From CAZMVY01 sp964653435 (lineage in GTDB: Bacteria; Planctomycetota; Phycisphaerae; UBA1845; PWPN01): a stretch of 64,000 bases of DNA. The notes under the pieces are model-generated. The model saw only the letters and a list, made by a program, of their open reading frames with translations, did no database searches and was not told the origin of the DNA. Numbering within the stretch: the stretch's first letter is position 1; every line of letters starts with the position of its first letter. The DNA is taken from assembly GCA_964653435.1 (NCBI GenBank), contig CAZZFA010000015.1, positions 6,955 to 70,954 on the forward strand. Reading direction: 5' to 3'. The translations under genes were made by a program, and so were the position numbers. Of the stretch, positions 15,537 through 24,635 are shown piece by piece.

Positions 15537-17456
15537 ATGAGCAGGACCCGCACGCTCGCCTTCGTCCAGGAAGAGATCGACATCGAGGCCCTCCGCCGTC
15601 TTCGACCCGATGCCCTGCGGGGTACACTCGTCTGCTTCGATCCGGCGCTGCATCACCACCTCCTCGAAGAAGGCATTGACCACTGCGTGGCCAGCGACTT
15701 CGTCTCGGAACGGGAACGCGAGGAACTCGCCGGGCTGTTCGATCGCCTGTGGAATACCTGGAACGGCTTTCTGCGCCCCCCGATCGACTACCGCGGAACC
15801 GATCCGTTCCGCCTCGCCCCCACGCGCCATCTCTATTGCCTCAGACGCGTCGCGTACAGCGTACTGGTCATCCGGCGCGCCCTGGACCAACTGCGTCCGT
15901 CGCACATGACCGGATTCCTCGAGCATGACGTGCACGGACTCGAACAACCGATCGGCAGGAACCGCCGCATGCCGCTCGTGCAGGGCCTCGCAAGGTTCGA
16001 AGCCGAAATGCGAGGCATACCCTATACGCCGATCGATCGCCGCGATATTCCCGGATACGTTCCCTGGACGGATGTGAAGGCGCCGCCTGCGCCCCGTCCG
16101 CCCCAGCCGCGCCGCCCGTTCCGTCGGGCGGCTGCCAAACCACTCGTCATCGCCGCCGGCAACGGCCGCGAACTGCTCCAGCAGCGCCCCGTCGTCGAGG
16201 AACTTCGGCGCCGGGGACTGGTGCAGGTCCTGCATCTCGCCCTCGTCATGGACCCCGCGACGCGCGCCGAGTTGACCGCCCTCGGCCACGGGTTTCACGA
16301 ACTCGCCGATTTCGAGCCGGCGCCGCCCGGGCTGGCCGCCGCACCGATCCTTCGCGAGGCGGCATCGCGACGCGAGGCGGCCCGACGCCGTGTCGATCCG
16401 GAGCTCCGCGTCTACTTTGATAATCCGTTCATCGAAAGCCATTTCCAATTTCTGCTGGGCCCTTATCTCCAGCGGATGCTGACCCAGATCGAGCGATGCA
16501 CGACGTGGCTGGCTCAATGGCGACCGGATCTCGTGCTGGTCAACTGGGATCTTCCGCTCGCCGGCGTTGCGCGGGCGCATGGGACCCCCGTGCTCGCCCT
16601 GCTGCACGCCCCGATGTCCCCCATCGATCCAACGTACCACCACTGGGCCCATTCGCACCTGGCGGTTCTGTCCGCCGACCAGGCGCACCGGGCCGTCGCG
16701 GCGGGAACACCCGCCGAAAACGTCAGGGCCACCGGGCATCCGGACAGCGACACGCTCTTCCGGCATGCGGCAGAGGCGGAACCCCGGAGGGACGAAATCC
16801 GCGCGACCCTCTGCCGGGAAATGAACATCGCTCCCGCGCGCCGCCTGATCCTCCTGTTGCCGACATACATTGAATGTATCAGCTCCAGCTCGCCCTGGTT
16901 CCCCAACGTGGACATGCGTCGCGCCATGGAGAGTTGGAAGCAAATCGCAGAGATGGCCGATCGCCATCCCGACTGGCACCTGATCGTGAAGGGCCATCCG
17001 CGAACCGACCACCTGCACGTTTACCGGAGCATCCTGGGCCGCGCCGCGCACGGCAATGTATCGGTGCCGGAACGCATGACGCTCGCCGACATCGGGCCGG
17101 CGGTCGATGCGGCCGTCATCTGCAACGCAACGACCAGCGCCCAGCTCGAAATCTGTTTCTGGAGCCCCCCCGTCGTTCTGCTTGACGACGCCCGCTGCTG
17201 GCTGAATCCGTGTGCGCGCGACGCCTTCGCCGGGTGGCCGCGTGTCACTTCCGTCGCGCAGCTCGAGCGATGGCTGGAGGCGATTCTGACCGATCCCGAC
17301 TATCGGCGCCGTCAGCAGGAAGCCGCGCTCACCGCGTGCGATGCGTTTACCGGCCCACGAGACGGCCGGGCGGCACAGCGCGTGGCGGACTTTGTGCATG
17401 ACATCGTCGGCGCCGGCCTGGCGGCCATGGCGCTGCCCGCGGAAGGAGCGATATGA
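15537..17456 (+). CDS. Putative GT-B-like glycosyl/glycerophosphotransferase
   Basis: A 639-residue soluble protein. The second half has the look of a GT-B fold: PDLVLVNWDLPLAGVARAHG, RLILLLPTYIE, WHLIVKGHPRTD and VDAAVICNATTSAQLEICFW, which parallel CDP-glycerol glycerophosphotransferase and capsule-type transferases (ILLLPT, VKxHPR, and the conserved Ser/Thr-rich nucleotide loop). The N-terminal ~190 residues are unfamiliar and end in a Pro/Arg-rich linker (about 182-200). It lies between a methyltransferase and a CgeB-like gene and overlaps the latter by 4 bp, so a role in polysaccharide or flagellar glycan assembly is likely. The exact donor and acceptor are unknown. Confidence 0.6.
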   Translation: MSRTRTLAFVQEEIDIEALRRLRPDALRGTLVCFDPALHHHLLEEGIDHCVASDFVSEREREELAGLFDRLWNTWNGFLRPPIDYRGTDPFRLAPTRHLYCLRRVAYSVLVIRRALDQLRPSHMTGFLEHDVHGLEQPIGRNRRMPLVQGLARFEAEMRGIPYTPIDRRDIPGYVPWTDVKAPPAPRPPQPRRPFRRAAAKPLVIAAGNGRELLQQRPVVEELRRRGLVQVLHLALVMDPATRAELTALGHGFHELADFEPAPPGLAAAPILREAASRREAARRRVDPELRVYFDNPFIESHFQFLLGPYLQRMLTQIERCTTWLAQWRPDLVLVNWDLPLAGVARAHGTPVLALLHAPMSPIDPTYHHWAHSHLAVLSADQAHRAVAAGTPAENVRATGHPDSDTLFRHAAEAEPRRDEIRATLCREMNIAPARRLILLLPTYIECISSSSPWFPNVDMRRAMESWKQIAEMADRHPDWHLIVKGHPRTDHLHVYRSILGRAAHGNVSVPERMTLADIGPAVDAAVICNATTSAQLEICFWSPPVVLLDDARCWLNPCARDAFAGWPRVTSVAQLERWLEAILTDPDYRRRQQEAALTACDAFTGPRDGRAAQRVADFVHDIVGAGLAAMALPAEGAI

Positions 17457-19942
17457 GCCGCATTGCCCCGGAGCAGATCGACGCCGCCTATCGCGATATC
17501 GCCGAGCATCTGGCCGCCGGCCGCTACCAAGCGTCGGCCGCCGCCCTGCAGCACGCGCTCGAGCGCGACGGCCGGCACCCGGACCTCCTGCGGCTGCTCG
17601 GGCTGCACCTCGAAGCGTGCGGTCGGTTCGATCAGGCCTACTCCGTTTATAAGCATCTCAGCGCCCTCCGGCCCGAGCCGCACGTGTACGAGCCGCTCGC
17701 CCGCTGCTGCCTTCTCCTCGGCCGGCCCCACGAGGCAAACGCCATCGCCAGGATACTGACCGGTCTGGACGGCTGCGCGGACCTGGCCGGCTGTATCGCA
17801 GCCGCCGTGCTGACATGGAAGGGCAAGTGGCAGGACGCCCGGGCCGCCCTTCCGTCGGACGCCACCGGTCTGGACCGCGTCTGGGCGGACGACGCCGCCT
17901 GCCGCCGGCGGCTCTGCGACAACATGTTGGTTCTCCGCGAGAATCATGGCCACGCATACGCCGCGGTGACGGCGAGCCGGCCGCCCCTGCACATCCGCCG
18001 GGTCGAAACGCCCGCCGCCGTAGCGCTCGATGCGTACGATCAGGGGCGGTGGGTGCGAGTCTTCTCGCTCGCGACCGAGCCCCTTCACGTTCCGCCGGAC
18101 AAGCAGGAGCTGCTGCACGCCGTCTCCCTGGCCTTCGTCTCGCTGACGGCATGGCCGCTGGTCCGCCAGTGCTTTCAGACGCCGCGGCGCAACCTCCATC
18201 TGACGCAACAGCAACCGCTCTGGATCCTCGAGCCCGACCCGCAGGCGTTTTACGGGCTGGCCATGCTGGAAGACCTGCGGCCCTGCCTCGCAACGCCGCG
18301 CGTCCGCTGGTATCTCGGCAGCGCATGCACCGCGGAGTTCCGCCGGGATGTGGAGAGCGATCCGCAGGCGCCCATCCCACTCGTCACGATCGGGACCGAC
18401 CCCGCCGCCCATCAGACGATCAATGCGATGATCGCCTCGCGGGAGCGCGAGCAGAAGAGACTTACGGCGGAACTGCAGGCATACTATCGCGCGCTGCCGG
18501 CGGACCACGGCCGGCGGGTCTTCTCGGGGACGCTCGACCGCGCGCCGCGGGTATACCTCCTGACGACGCGGTTCAGTACGGTCCTGCAATTCGTCACCGC
18601 CGACACCGAGCGTGCGTTCCGACGCCTCGGCTGGGAAACACGGCTCGGCATCGAGAGCGACGATACCCGCCGGTGCACGGAATACACGGTTCTGCGCGAT
18701 CTGGATGAGTTCCGACCGGACGTGGTGTTCATGCTCGACCACCTCCGCTACGAATGGCTGTTCCGCGACTTCCCCGAGCTGTATTACCTCTGCTGGATCC
18801 AGGACCGCATGCCGAACCTGTACTGCACCCAGGCCGGCGAATCGATCGGCCCGCGCGACTTCGTTCTGGTCCTCGGCAGCGGCGTGGATCTGGTGCATTG
18901 CTACCGCTATCCGCGCCAATGCCTGGTGCACATGCCGTTCAGCGCCGCCCTCGAATCCTCCGCCGCGGCCGACGACGTGGATCTCTCCGGCTGGTCGATT
19001 CCCGAGGTGGGCTTTGCCAGCAATCACGGGCGGACACCCGAGGGCGCCCTGGCCGTCGTATGTCAGGCGCTGGCACCGGAAGCACCGCCGGAGGTCCGGC
19101 GAATCGCGCTACCCTACCTGCACGCCGTCCTTCGTGCCTATGAGACCGGAAACATCCTCTACGAAGACGTGCATTACCGCCGGCTCCTCCTCGAGACGGA
19201 ACAGGAGACGGGTATCCGCCTGCCGAACGAAGAGGCGCGTGTGGCGCTGACACGGCTCTTCCGGCTGCACGTCGGCGGCGTGGTGCACCGCCAGCAGGTA
19301 TTGCGGTGGCTCAAGGATGCGGGCATCCCCTTCGGCCTGTACGGGCGGGAATGGGACAGGCACCCCGAGTTCCATCCGTTCGCACGGGGTGTCATAACCG
19401 ACGACGCGACGATGAACGCGATCTTCCGCGCCACGCCGATCAACCTGCAGATCAGCCAGTACAGCAACTCGCACATCCGTTTCTGGAACGGACTGGCCGC
19501 CGGCGGATTCTTCCTGGTCCGCGCGTGTCCGGCGGATTCCTGGCGCCCGGCGGCGGAAAACGTGCTCGCGATTCTGCGCGCCAACCGTGGCCGGTCATAC
19601 CGTGAGATGCTCGCCGAATCGCGGCTGGACACCTGGGAAGACATCGTGTTCCGCAGCCACTTCGAGGAGAACATCCCCGGCCACGACATCATCGACGACT
19701 ACGCCATCGATATCTTCATGATGACGCTCGAACCCCCGACGTGGGCGGAAAAGCTCGGCGACCTCGCCGACCGCATCCAGTTCGACTCGCGCGAACAGTG
19801 CCTCGCCCTGATCCGCCGCTACCGGGACGACCCCGCCGCCCGGGCGGATATCACGGCGGCGATCCGCGATGTGCTGGCAAACCAGACCTACGAGGCCAAC
19901 CTCCGCCGGGCGCTGGCCGTGATCCGCGATCGAATCACCTGA
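17453..19942 (+). CDS. TPR-like plus CgeB-like glycosyltransferase
   Basis: An 829-residue protein. Residues ~1-110 form helical hairpin repeats (AAGRYQASAAALQHALERDG, LLGLHLEACGRFDQAYSVYK), like TPRs. A middle region is unrecognised. From about residue 360 it has a CgeB-like glycosyltransferase layout: VYLLTTRFSTVLQFVTADTE, a low-complexity GWETRLGIE region, PDVVFMLDHLRYEW, then YLCWIQDRMPNLY. The nucleotide-sugar domain near the C-terminus includes INLQISQYSNSHIRFWNGLA and GGFFLVRACPA. Such proteins occur in flagellin and spore-coat glycosylation islands. ATG 17453 overlaps the previous stop (ATGA). It is the last gene of the plus-strand glycan block, facing the minus-strand cluster. Confidence 0.68.
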   Translation: MSRIAPEQIDAAYRDIAEHLAAGRYQASAAALQHALERDGRHPDLLRLLGLHLEACGRFDQAYSVYKHLSALRPEPHVYEPLARCCLLLGRPHEANAIARILTGLDGCADLAGCIAAAVLTWKGKWQDARAALPSDATGLDRVWADDAACRRRLCDNMLVLRENHGHAYAAVTASRPPLHIRRVETPAAVALDAYDQGRWVRVFSLATEPLHVPPDKQELLHAVSLAFVSLTAWPLVRQCFQTPRRNLHLTQQQPLWILEPDPQAFYGLAMLEDLRPCLATPRVRWYLGSACTAEFRRDVESDPQAPIPLVTIGTDPAAHQTINAMIASREREQKRLTAELQAYYRALPADHGRRVFSGTLDRAPRVYLLTTRFSTVLQFVTADTERAFRRLGWETRLGIESDDTRRCTEYTVLRDLDEFRPDVVFMLDHLRYEWLFRDFPELYYLCWIQDRMPNLYCTQAGESIGPRDFVLVLGSGVDLVHCYRYPRQCLVHMPFSAALESSAAADDVDLSGWSIPEVGFASNHGRTPEGALAVVCQALAPEAPPEVRRIALPYLHAVLRAYETGNILYEDVHYRRLLLETEQETGIRLPNEEARVALTRLFRLHVGGVVHRQQVLRWLKDAGIPFGLYGREWDRHPEFHPFARGVITDDATMNAIFRATPINLQISQYSNSHIRFWNGLAAGGFFLVRACPADSWRPAAENVLAILRANRGRSYREMLAESRLDTWEDIVFRSHFEENIPGHDIIDDYAIDIFMMTLEPPTWAEKLGDLADRIQFDSREQCLALIRRYRDDPAARADITAAIRDVLANQTYEANLRRALAVIRDRIT

Positions 19943-20041
19943 ATAGCTTTGCGTGATTCTGTCCTACGCAACGGATCAGAGCATCCACAGCCAGACGGTC
20001 GCTCGTCACCTCCGACCGTGGACGGAATCGTGCAAGGTCAT

Positions 20042-21355
20042 TCAGGACGCCGCTATCGCCGGCTCCGGCGACGAGGCGAGCAGTTCGTTCCGCCCCTCGA
20101 TCACCTTCTCCATCGCCGCCAGCACGTCGTCCATGTCCTGGCGCGTCAGCGGATGCCGACAGTAGAAGTGCAGAATCAGCTCCCTCTCGTAGAGGGCCTC
20201 GCAGTTCGGGCAGATGCCGTCGGAGTAGTCGGGCACCTCCTCGGGCAGCCGCTCGTAGGTGAATGGGAACCCACGGTTTCGGTCGTACGCCTGAAGGCGG
20301 CGATACATCGGCTCACGGTAGAGCGGCGCCACATACCCGGCACCGATGGGGACCCCTTCCGCCGCCATCGCCTTGACGAACAGAGACCGCGGGAGCCCCA
20401 CGACTTCCGCGTCGTACCGCATGGGGAAGCAGAAGTACACATGTGTGCAGCCCGGCTCCGTAACGGGCGGCCGTATGCCGCGCATCCCCCGCATCCGCTC
20501 GCACAGATACGCCGCCAGCTCCTGCCGATGCGCATTCAGGCGGTCCAGCTTCGCCAACTGCGCAACCCCCACCGCCGCCTCGAGCTCGGTCATCCGGTAA
20601 TTCCAGCCGAGCGTGCCGGGAATGTTGTCGTAGTGCAGATCCTCCACGCATACCTCGCCGTGGTTGCGGACGAGCTGGACCCGCAGGGCAAGCTCCTCGT
20701 CGTTCGTCAGCACGACGCCGCCCTCGCCGGTGGTGATCGTCTTGTTCTGATTCAGGCTGAACACGCCGAGGTCTCCCAGCGTGCCCGTCGGGCGCCCGTG
20801 GTACAGCGCACCCGGCGACTGGGCGGCGTCCTCGATCAGCCGAAGACCGTGCCGGCGGGCAACGGCCAGCAGATCGTCCATCCGGCACGGGTGGCCGAAC
20901 AGATGCACGGGCATGATGGCCTTTGTCCGCCTGGTGATCTTGCGTTCCACATCCGCCGGATCCAGACCGTATGTCCGGGTCTCAATATCCGCGAACACCG
21001 GCACGCCGTTTGCGTGCAGTACGGCGGCAGCCGTCGCCGACATCGTGTACGGCGGAACGATCACCTCGTCGCCGGGCTCGATCCCGATCGCCGCCAGGGC
21101 GGCATGCAGGCCGGACGTATTGCTGTTGACCGCCACGGCGTACCGGGCACCGAAACGCTCGCAGAAGTCGGCTTCGAGGCGCTTCACCATCCTTCCGCCG
21201 CGGAAGGCCTCGAACCCGCGTGCGATGAAGCCCGAGAGCACTCCGCTCGCGAGCACCTCCTTCACGTTCGCCAGTTCCTCTTCGCCGAAGCTGTTCGGCG
21301 GCGGAAACGGGCGCGTCCGTACCGGCCGACCGCCCAGCAATGCCAATGTGTTCAT
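20042..21355 (-). CDS. DegT/DnrJ/EryC1/StrS family aminotransferase
   Basis: A 437-residue PLP-dependent sugar aminotransferase. It contains NSNTSGLHAALAAIG (cofactor phosphate site), EVIVPPYTMSATAAAVLHAN, IMPVHLFGHPCRMD and the Schiff-base region FSLNQNKTITTGEGGVVLTN, where the lysine in NQNK is the PLP-binding residue. The start at 21355 (MNTLALLGG) has GAGG nine bases upstream; the ATG at 21364 is less well spaced. It is the most downstream gene of the minus-strand cluster that also has NeuB- and SpsF-like genes. It could be the LegC/PseC-type aminotransferase of a nonulosonic acid pathway. It follows the oxidoreductase gene by 19 bp. Confidence 0.92.
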   Translation of the reverse strand: MNTLALLGGRPVRTRPFPPPNSFGEEELANVKEVLASGVLSGFIARGFEAFRGGRMVKRLEADFCERFGARYAVAVNSNTSGLHAALAAIGIEPGDEVIVPPYTMSATAAAVLHANGVPVFADIETRTYGLDPADVERKITRRTKAIMPVHLFGHPCRMDDLLAVARRHGLRLIEDAAQSPGALYHGRPTGTLGDLGVFSLNQNKTITTGEGGVVLTNDEELALRVQLVRNHGEVCVEDLHYDNIPGTLGWNYRMTELEAAVGVAQLAKLDRLNAHRQELAAYLCERMRGMRGIRPPVTEPGCTHVYFCFPMRYDAEVVGLPRSLFVKAMAAEGVPIGAGYVAPLYREPMYRRLQAYDRNRGFPFTYERLPEEVPDYSDGICPNCEALYERELILHFYCRHPLTRQDMDDVLAAMEKVIEGRNELLASSPEPAIAAS

Positions 21356-21374
21356 CGTGTCCATCCTCTGTGCG

Positions 21375-22397
21375 CTATACGGCGACGCCTGCCGCCGCTT
21401 CGAGTCTCACCATCCGTTGGGATTCCGCCGACCGCACGGCGGCCAGCACACACTGCAATGCCCGCAGGCCGCTCTCGCCGGTGCAGGCCGGATCCCATCC
21501 CTCATCGAGACAACGGGCGATATCCGCCGCCGCATGCACCATGTAGTTGCGCGGTTCGCGGGGGATCGTCTCGGGCACCTCCGTCAGAACGCGGTATTCG
21601 CTGGATGTCGGGCTTGGTATCGCCCGCCAGATCCGCACGGCATCCGCGTTGGTCATCACCTCCAGGCGGCCGGTGCTGCCGAAGATGTCCATCGCGAACA
21701 TCAGGTATTCCTGCTTGACCGGCAGCGCCCGGCAGGCGAAGCGGCCGCCCTGGGAGAATCCGCCCATGATGTCCAGGTCGGGGTCCGCGGCGTTGGCCTG
21801 ATGCGGCCGGGACGCCTGCAACCACTCCACCGGCCCGAACCACTGCTCCAGCAGGTCGAACAGGTGAATGCCCGTGTTCCAGATGCCGGCCCCGTAGTAG
21901 CAGACCACCTGCCGCACGTCGCCGATCTCGCCGCTGCGGAGCCACCTCTCGATGTTGCGGTGCGTGCCGTCCCAGCGGCGCCAGTGGTTCACGGCCAGCA
22001 CTACGCCGGCCTGACGACAGCACGCGACGAGGGCCCGCCCCTCCGCCAGCGACGGTGCCAGCGGCTTTTCACACCAGATCGCGCGGACGCCCGCGGCAAC
22101 CGCCGCCCGCACCAGCCGCAGATGCGAATCCGCGTAGGTCGCGATGGAGAGGCAATCCGGCACCCGGTCCCGCAGAAGCTCATCCAGCGATGCGAACGTG
22201 CGGACGCGAGGATACCGCTTCGCGAAGGCCTCGCGCGCCTCCTCGCGCGTGTCCGCCGCCGCGATCAGCTCGAAGCGCCCCTGGTGCGCATACGCCCCGG
22301 CATGAGAATGAATGAAGGTCTCCTTCGGATCCTCGTCGAAGCGCCATCCGATCCGCCCGAGTCCCACGACGGCTGCGGTGTATGTCCTGTCCGCCAT
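21375..22397 (-). CDS. Gfo/Idh/MocA family sugar oxidoreductase
   Basis: A 340-residue protein with the NAD(P)-binding fold at the N-terminus (AAVVGLGRIGWRFDEDP) and the family motif EKPLAPSLAEG. HWRRWDGTHRNIERWL and GIWNTGIHLFDLLEQWFGP are the substrate-domain motifs (catalytic Lys in the EKP motif; His in TGIHLFDL). It probably oxidises a nucleotide-activated or free sugar to a keto sugar for the neighbouring aminotransferase. ATG 22397 with a G-rich upstream site is preferred over GTG 22403. It lies between the cytidylyltransferase and the aminotransferase in the same direction. Confidence 0.9.
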   Translation of the reverse strand: MADRTYTAAVVGLGRIGWRFDEDPKETFIHSHAGAYAHQGRFELIAAADTREEAREAFAKRYPRVRTFASLDELLRDRVPDCLSIATYADSHLRLVRAAVAAGVRAIWCEKPLAPSLAEGRALVACCRQAGVVLAVNHWRRWDGTHRNIERWLRSGEIGDVRQVVCYYGAGIWNTGIHLFDLLEQWFGPVEWLQASRPHQANAADPDLDIMGGFSQGGRFACRALPVKQEYLMFAMDIFGSTGRLEVMTNADAVRIWRAIPSPTSSEYRVLTEVPETIPREPRNYMVHAAADIARCLDEGWDPACTGESGLRALQCVLAAVRSAESQRMVRLEAAAGVAV

Positions 22398-22399
22398 GG

Positions 22400-23203
22400 T
22401 CACACCCCCGCCTTCGCAACGGCCCGGTCGTATCGCGCCGGTTTCTGCCGAATCCCCGCGTTCAGTTCGTTCAGGCGGCCGGCGCGCACCACCTCGACGA
22501 GACGGTCATAGCGGATCTGCTGTCCCCGCTGGTTCAGCGCCCGGAAGACCGCCCGCGCGAAGGCCAGATCCTCCGGCGTGTCCACGGTCACGCGCAGCTC
22601 CGGCCAGGCGAGGTCCGGTGGAGCCGCCAGCGTGCCGATCCGGTACCGTTCCGGATGCTCGTAGAAGTACAGCGACACATGCTCGCGCACGAACGGATCA
22701 TCGCACCAGCCGGCAAGATCCCGCAACATGTCCGCGCGGAAGATCTTCGCCCCGCATCCGACGGGATAGCTCGGCTCGATGTTGTCCCCGAGGTAGTCGA
22801 CGTTTCCCCGGAGGAACATCGCGATCTGGGCGTCGATCACGTCCGGGCACGACAGCGGGTTATCGCCCGTCATCTCCACGACGATGTCCGCCTGCTGCCG
22901 GTCGATCGCCCCCAGAACGCGCCCCAGCACGTCTTCCTCACTCCCGCGGAAGCACGCCACCCCCTCCGATTCGCACCACGCCTGGGTCTCGTCATCGAGC
23001 GGATTCGTGGTCGTGGCCACGATGATCCCGTCGATCCGCTCGCAGCGCCGGGCCGCGTCCACCACCCGCCCGAGCATGGTCCGCCCCTCGATATCCGCCG
23101 CGATCTTGCGCGGCAATCGCGAGCTGGCCATACGCGCCTCGATCTCCGCCACGACTCTCGGCCGGGCGTCGTTCCCGCCCGATCCCGCGGTTTCATGGTT
23201 CAT
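22400..23203 (-). CDS. Cytidylyltransferase-like protein (SpsF/NeuA-type)
   Basis: A 267-residue nucleotidyltransferase with the A-type glycosyltransferase fold. The diagnostic N-terminal motif is IEARMASSRLPRKIAADI, close to the IQARMGSxRLPGKV motif of SpsF and acylneuraminate cytidylyltransferases. IIVATTTNPLDDET, CFRGSEEDVLGR and IVVEMTGDNPLSCPDVID are further family landmarks. It would activate a nonulosonic acid with CMP, or act as an SpsF-like transferase. Its start overlaps the upstream gene's stop by 4 bp, so the GT4 and this gene are probably coupled. The first IE of the motif replaces the usual IIQ, a small deviation. Confidence 0.86.
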   Translation of the reverse strand: MNHETAGSGGNDARPRVVAEIEARMASSRLPRKIAADIEGRTMLGRVVDAARRCERIDGIIVATTTNPLDDETQAWCESEGVACFRGSEEDVLGRVLGAIDRQQADIVVEMTGDNPLSCPDVIDAQIAMFLRGNVDYLGDNIEPSYPVGCGAKIFRADMLRDLAGWCDDPFVREHVSLYFYEHPERYRIGTLAAPPDLAWPELRVTVDTPEDLAFARAVFRALNQRGQQIRYDRLVEVVRAGRLNELNAGIRQKPARYDRAVAKAGV

Positions 23204-24435
23204 GGTCGGCTCCTCGTCATCATTCCCGCCATCTCCGCCAGCAGGGCCTCGATGGCCCGGCTGGTGGCTTCCTGCGTGTAGCCCTTCAGCAGCTTTCGCG
23301 CCAGCGCCCGGCGCCGCGCGTCGAGTTCCGCACTCCGCCCCTCCCGGATCGTCCACCGCAGCGCCGCCGTCCAGGCCGCCGCGTCGTTCGCGCACAGCGG
23401 GATGCAATCCAGCCCCGCCAGCACGTCGTCGTACGGAGGAACCCGGCTCGCGACCATTGGTTTGCCCGTCGCGAGCGCCTCCAGCATCTGGATCGGAAAC
23501 GCCTCCCACTCCGTCGGGGTGCAGATGACATCCGCACCGAGCAGAGCGGCCGGAACAACCTCGTTCGGCTGGTAACCGAGAAAGTGCACGCGTTCGCCGA
23601 CGCCCCGGTCCGCAGCCAGTCGGCGCAGCGAATCCTGCCGACCGCCGGCCCCCAACAGGATCAGGCCCACGTCCGCCCCTTCCGCCGCCAGGTTGCCCAC
23701 CGCCTCGATGAGCAGATCCTGCCGCTTCGGCCAGTCCAGCCGCGCCGCGCACATCAGCAGCAGGCGACCACGAGGCAGGCCGAATCGCGCCCGCCAGTCC
23801 ACCGGCTCGACGTTCGCGAAACGCCCCGGCTCCACCCCGGACGGGATCACTTCCCACGGCGCGGGCGACGCGGTGAACCGGCGCAACTCCTCTTCGAGAT
23901 GCCGCGCCAGCAGGATCAGCCGGCCGACGCCCTCGCACGCCGCCCTCATCTCGTCGGCCCACCGCGGCCGCACGGACGCCGGCAACAGATCCGGACCGTC
24001 GAGCAACTGCTCGACGAACACCCTGTCATCCACCGTCGCCGCGCAGGGCACGCCGGTCAGCTCCTGCACGCGATACCCGATCACGCCCGTGGGCCAGAGA
24101 ACGCGCGTGTAGATCGCGTCGATGTCCTCGCGCCGGATCAGCTCCGCGGTCCACTCCACGGAGGCATCGAAGATCGCGTCGAAGTGCCGCTGCCAGAATG
24201 CCTCCCGATCGACCGCCCGCCCGGCCAGCGGATGCCGCCGCTGCACAAGCCGGACGCCCCGCACCCGCTCGTCCCGCTCGCGCGGCCCGAGGCAGGCAAA
24301 CACCACTTCGTGCCCGAAGGCCGCCAGCGACTCGGCGTGCTGGCGGCATGCGAGTTCCGCCCCGGCGATAAAGAGATCCTCGTACGGGCTCCGCTCCCCG
24401 TACATTCCGCCCCAGACTGTGAACAGCAGCCGCAT
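23200..24435 (-). CDS. GT4 family glycosyltransferase
   Basis: A 411-residue GT-B retaining glycosyltransferase. Visible features are an N-terminal MRLLFTVWGGMYG strand, EVIPSGVEPGRFANVEPVDW, LLMCAARLDWPKRQDLLIEA, a nucleotide-binding GYQPNEVVPAALLGADVICT, and the EX7E motif in PTEWEAFPIQMLEALATGKP. The start at 24435 is the first ATG that gives the family N-terminus. The frame upstream of it runs through the dispersed repeat at 24440-24627 and is not gene sequence. The gene lies directly after that repeat, and its neighbours indicate a cell-surface glycan role. Confidence 0.92.
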   Translation of the reverse strand: MRLLFTVWGGMYGERSPYEDLFIAGAELACRQHAESLAAFGHEVVFACLGPRERDERVRGVRLVQRRHPLAGRAVDREAFWQRHFDAIFDASVEWTAELIRREDIDAIYTRVLWPTGVIGYRVQELTGVPCAATVDDRVFVEQLLDGPDLLPASVRPRWADEMRAACEGVGRLILLARHLEEELRRFTASPAPWEVIPSGVEPGRFANVEPVDWRARFGLPRGRLLLMCAARLDWPKRQDLLIEAVGNLAAEGADVGLILLGAGGRQDSLRRLAADRGVGERVHFLGYQPNEVVPAALLGADVICTPTEWEAFPIQMLEALATGKPMVASRVPPYDDVLAGLDCIPLCANDAAAWTAALRWTIREGRSAELDARRRALARKLLKGYTQEATSRAIEALLAEMAGMMTRSRP

Positions 24436-24439
24436 ACCG

Positions 24440-24627
24440 TATCCCCAAGGCGGCCTTGGGCCGCAACCGAACACGGGCCTGCCGGTCTCCGTCATGCGGA
24501 GCGAAGCGAAGCACCCGGCTTTTCTGCGCCAATCAGCCGGATTTTTCGTCGCTGCGCTCCCCAGAATGACAGGTCGCGCCACCGCCGCAGCGCGATCCGT
24601 GCGCGCAAGGCGCGCAAACGCTGCCAC
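24440..24627 (-). repeat. Dispersed ~190-bp repeat, copy A
   Basis: A nearly full-length homologue of the element at 35949-36131 in reverse orientation. Shared landmarks in order are a GCGCGCCTTGCGCGC-like segment, CTGCGGCGG, GTCATTCTGGGGAGCGCAGC, GAAAAATCCGGC, GCTTCGCTTCGCT.CGCATGAC and CCGTGTTCGGTTGCGGC, ending in CCGCCTTGGG. It separates the NeuB-like gene from the GT4 gene. Partial homology is also present at 32396-32519. No transposase or terminal inverted repeats are visible. Confidence 0.75.
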
Positions 24628-24635
24628 GCAAGACT

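Noticed and set aside
23203..23962. The upstream extension of the cytidylyltransferase frame
   Set aside because: It reads out of frame across the GT4 gene and lacks the cytidylyltransferase pattern. The family start is ATG 23203.
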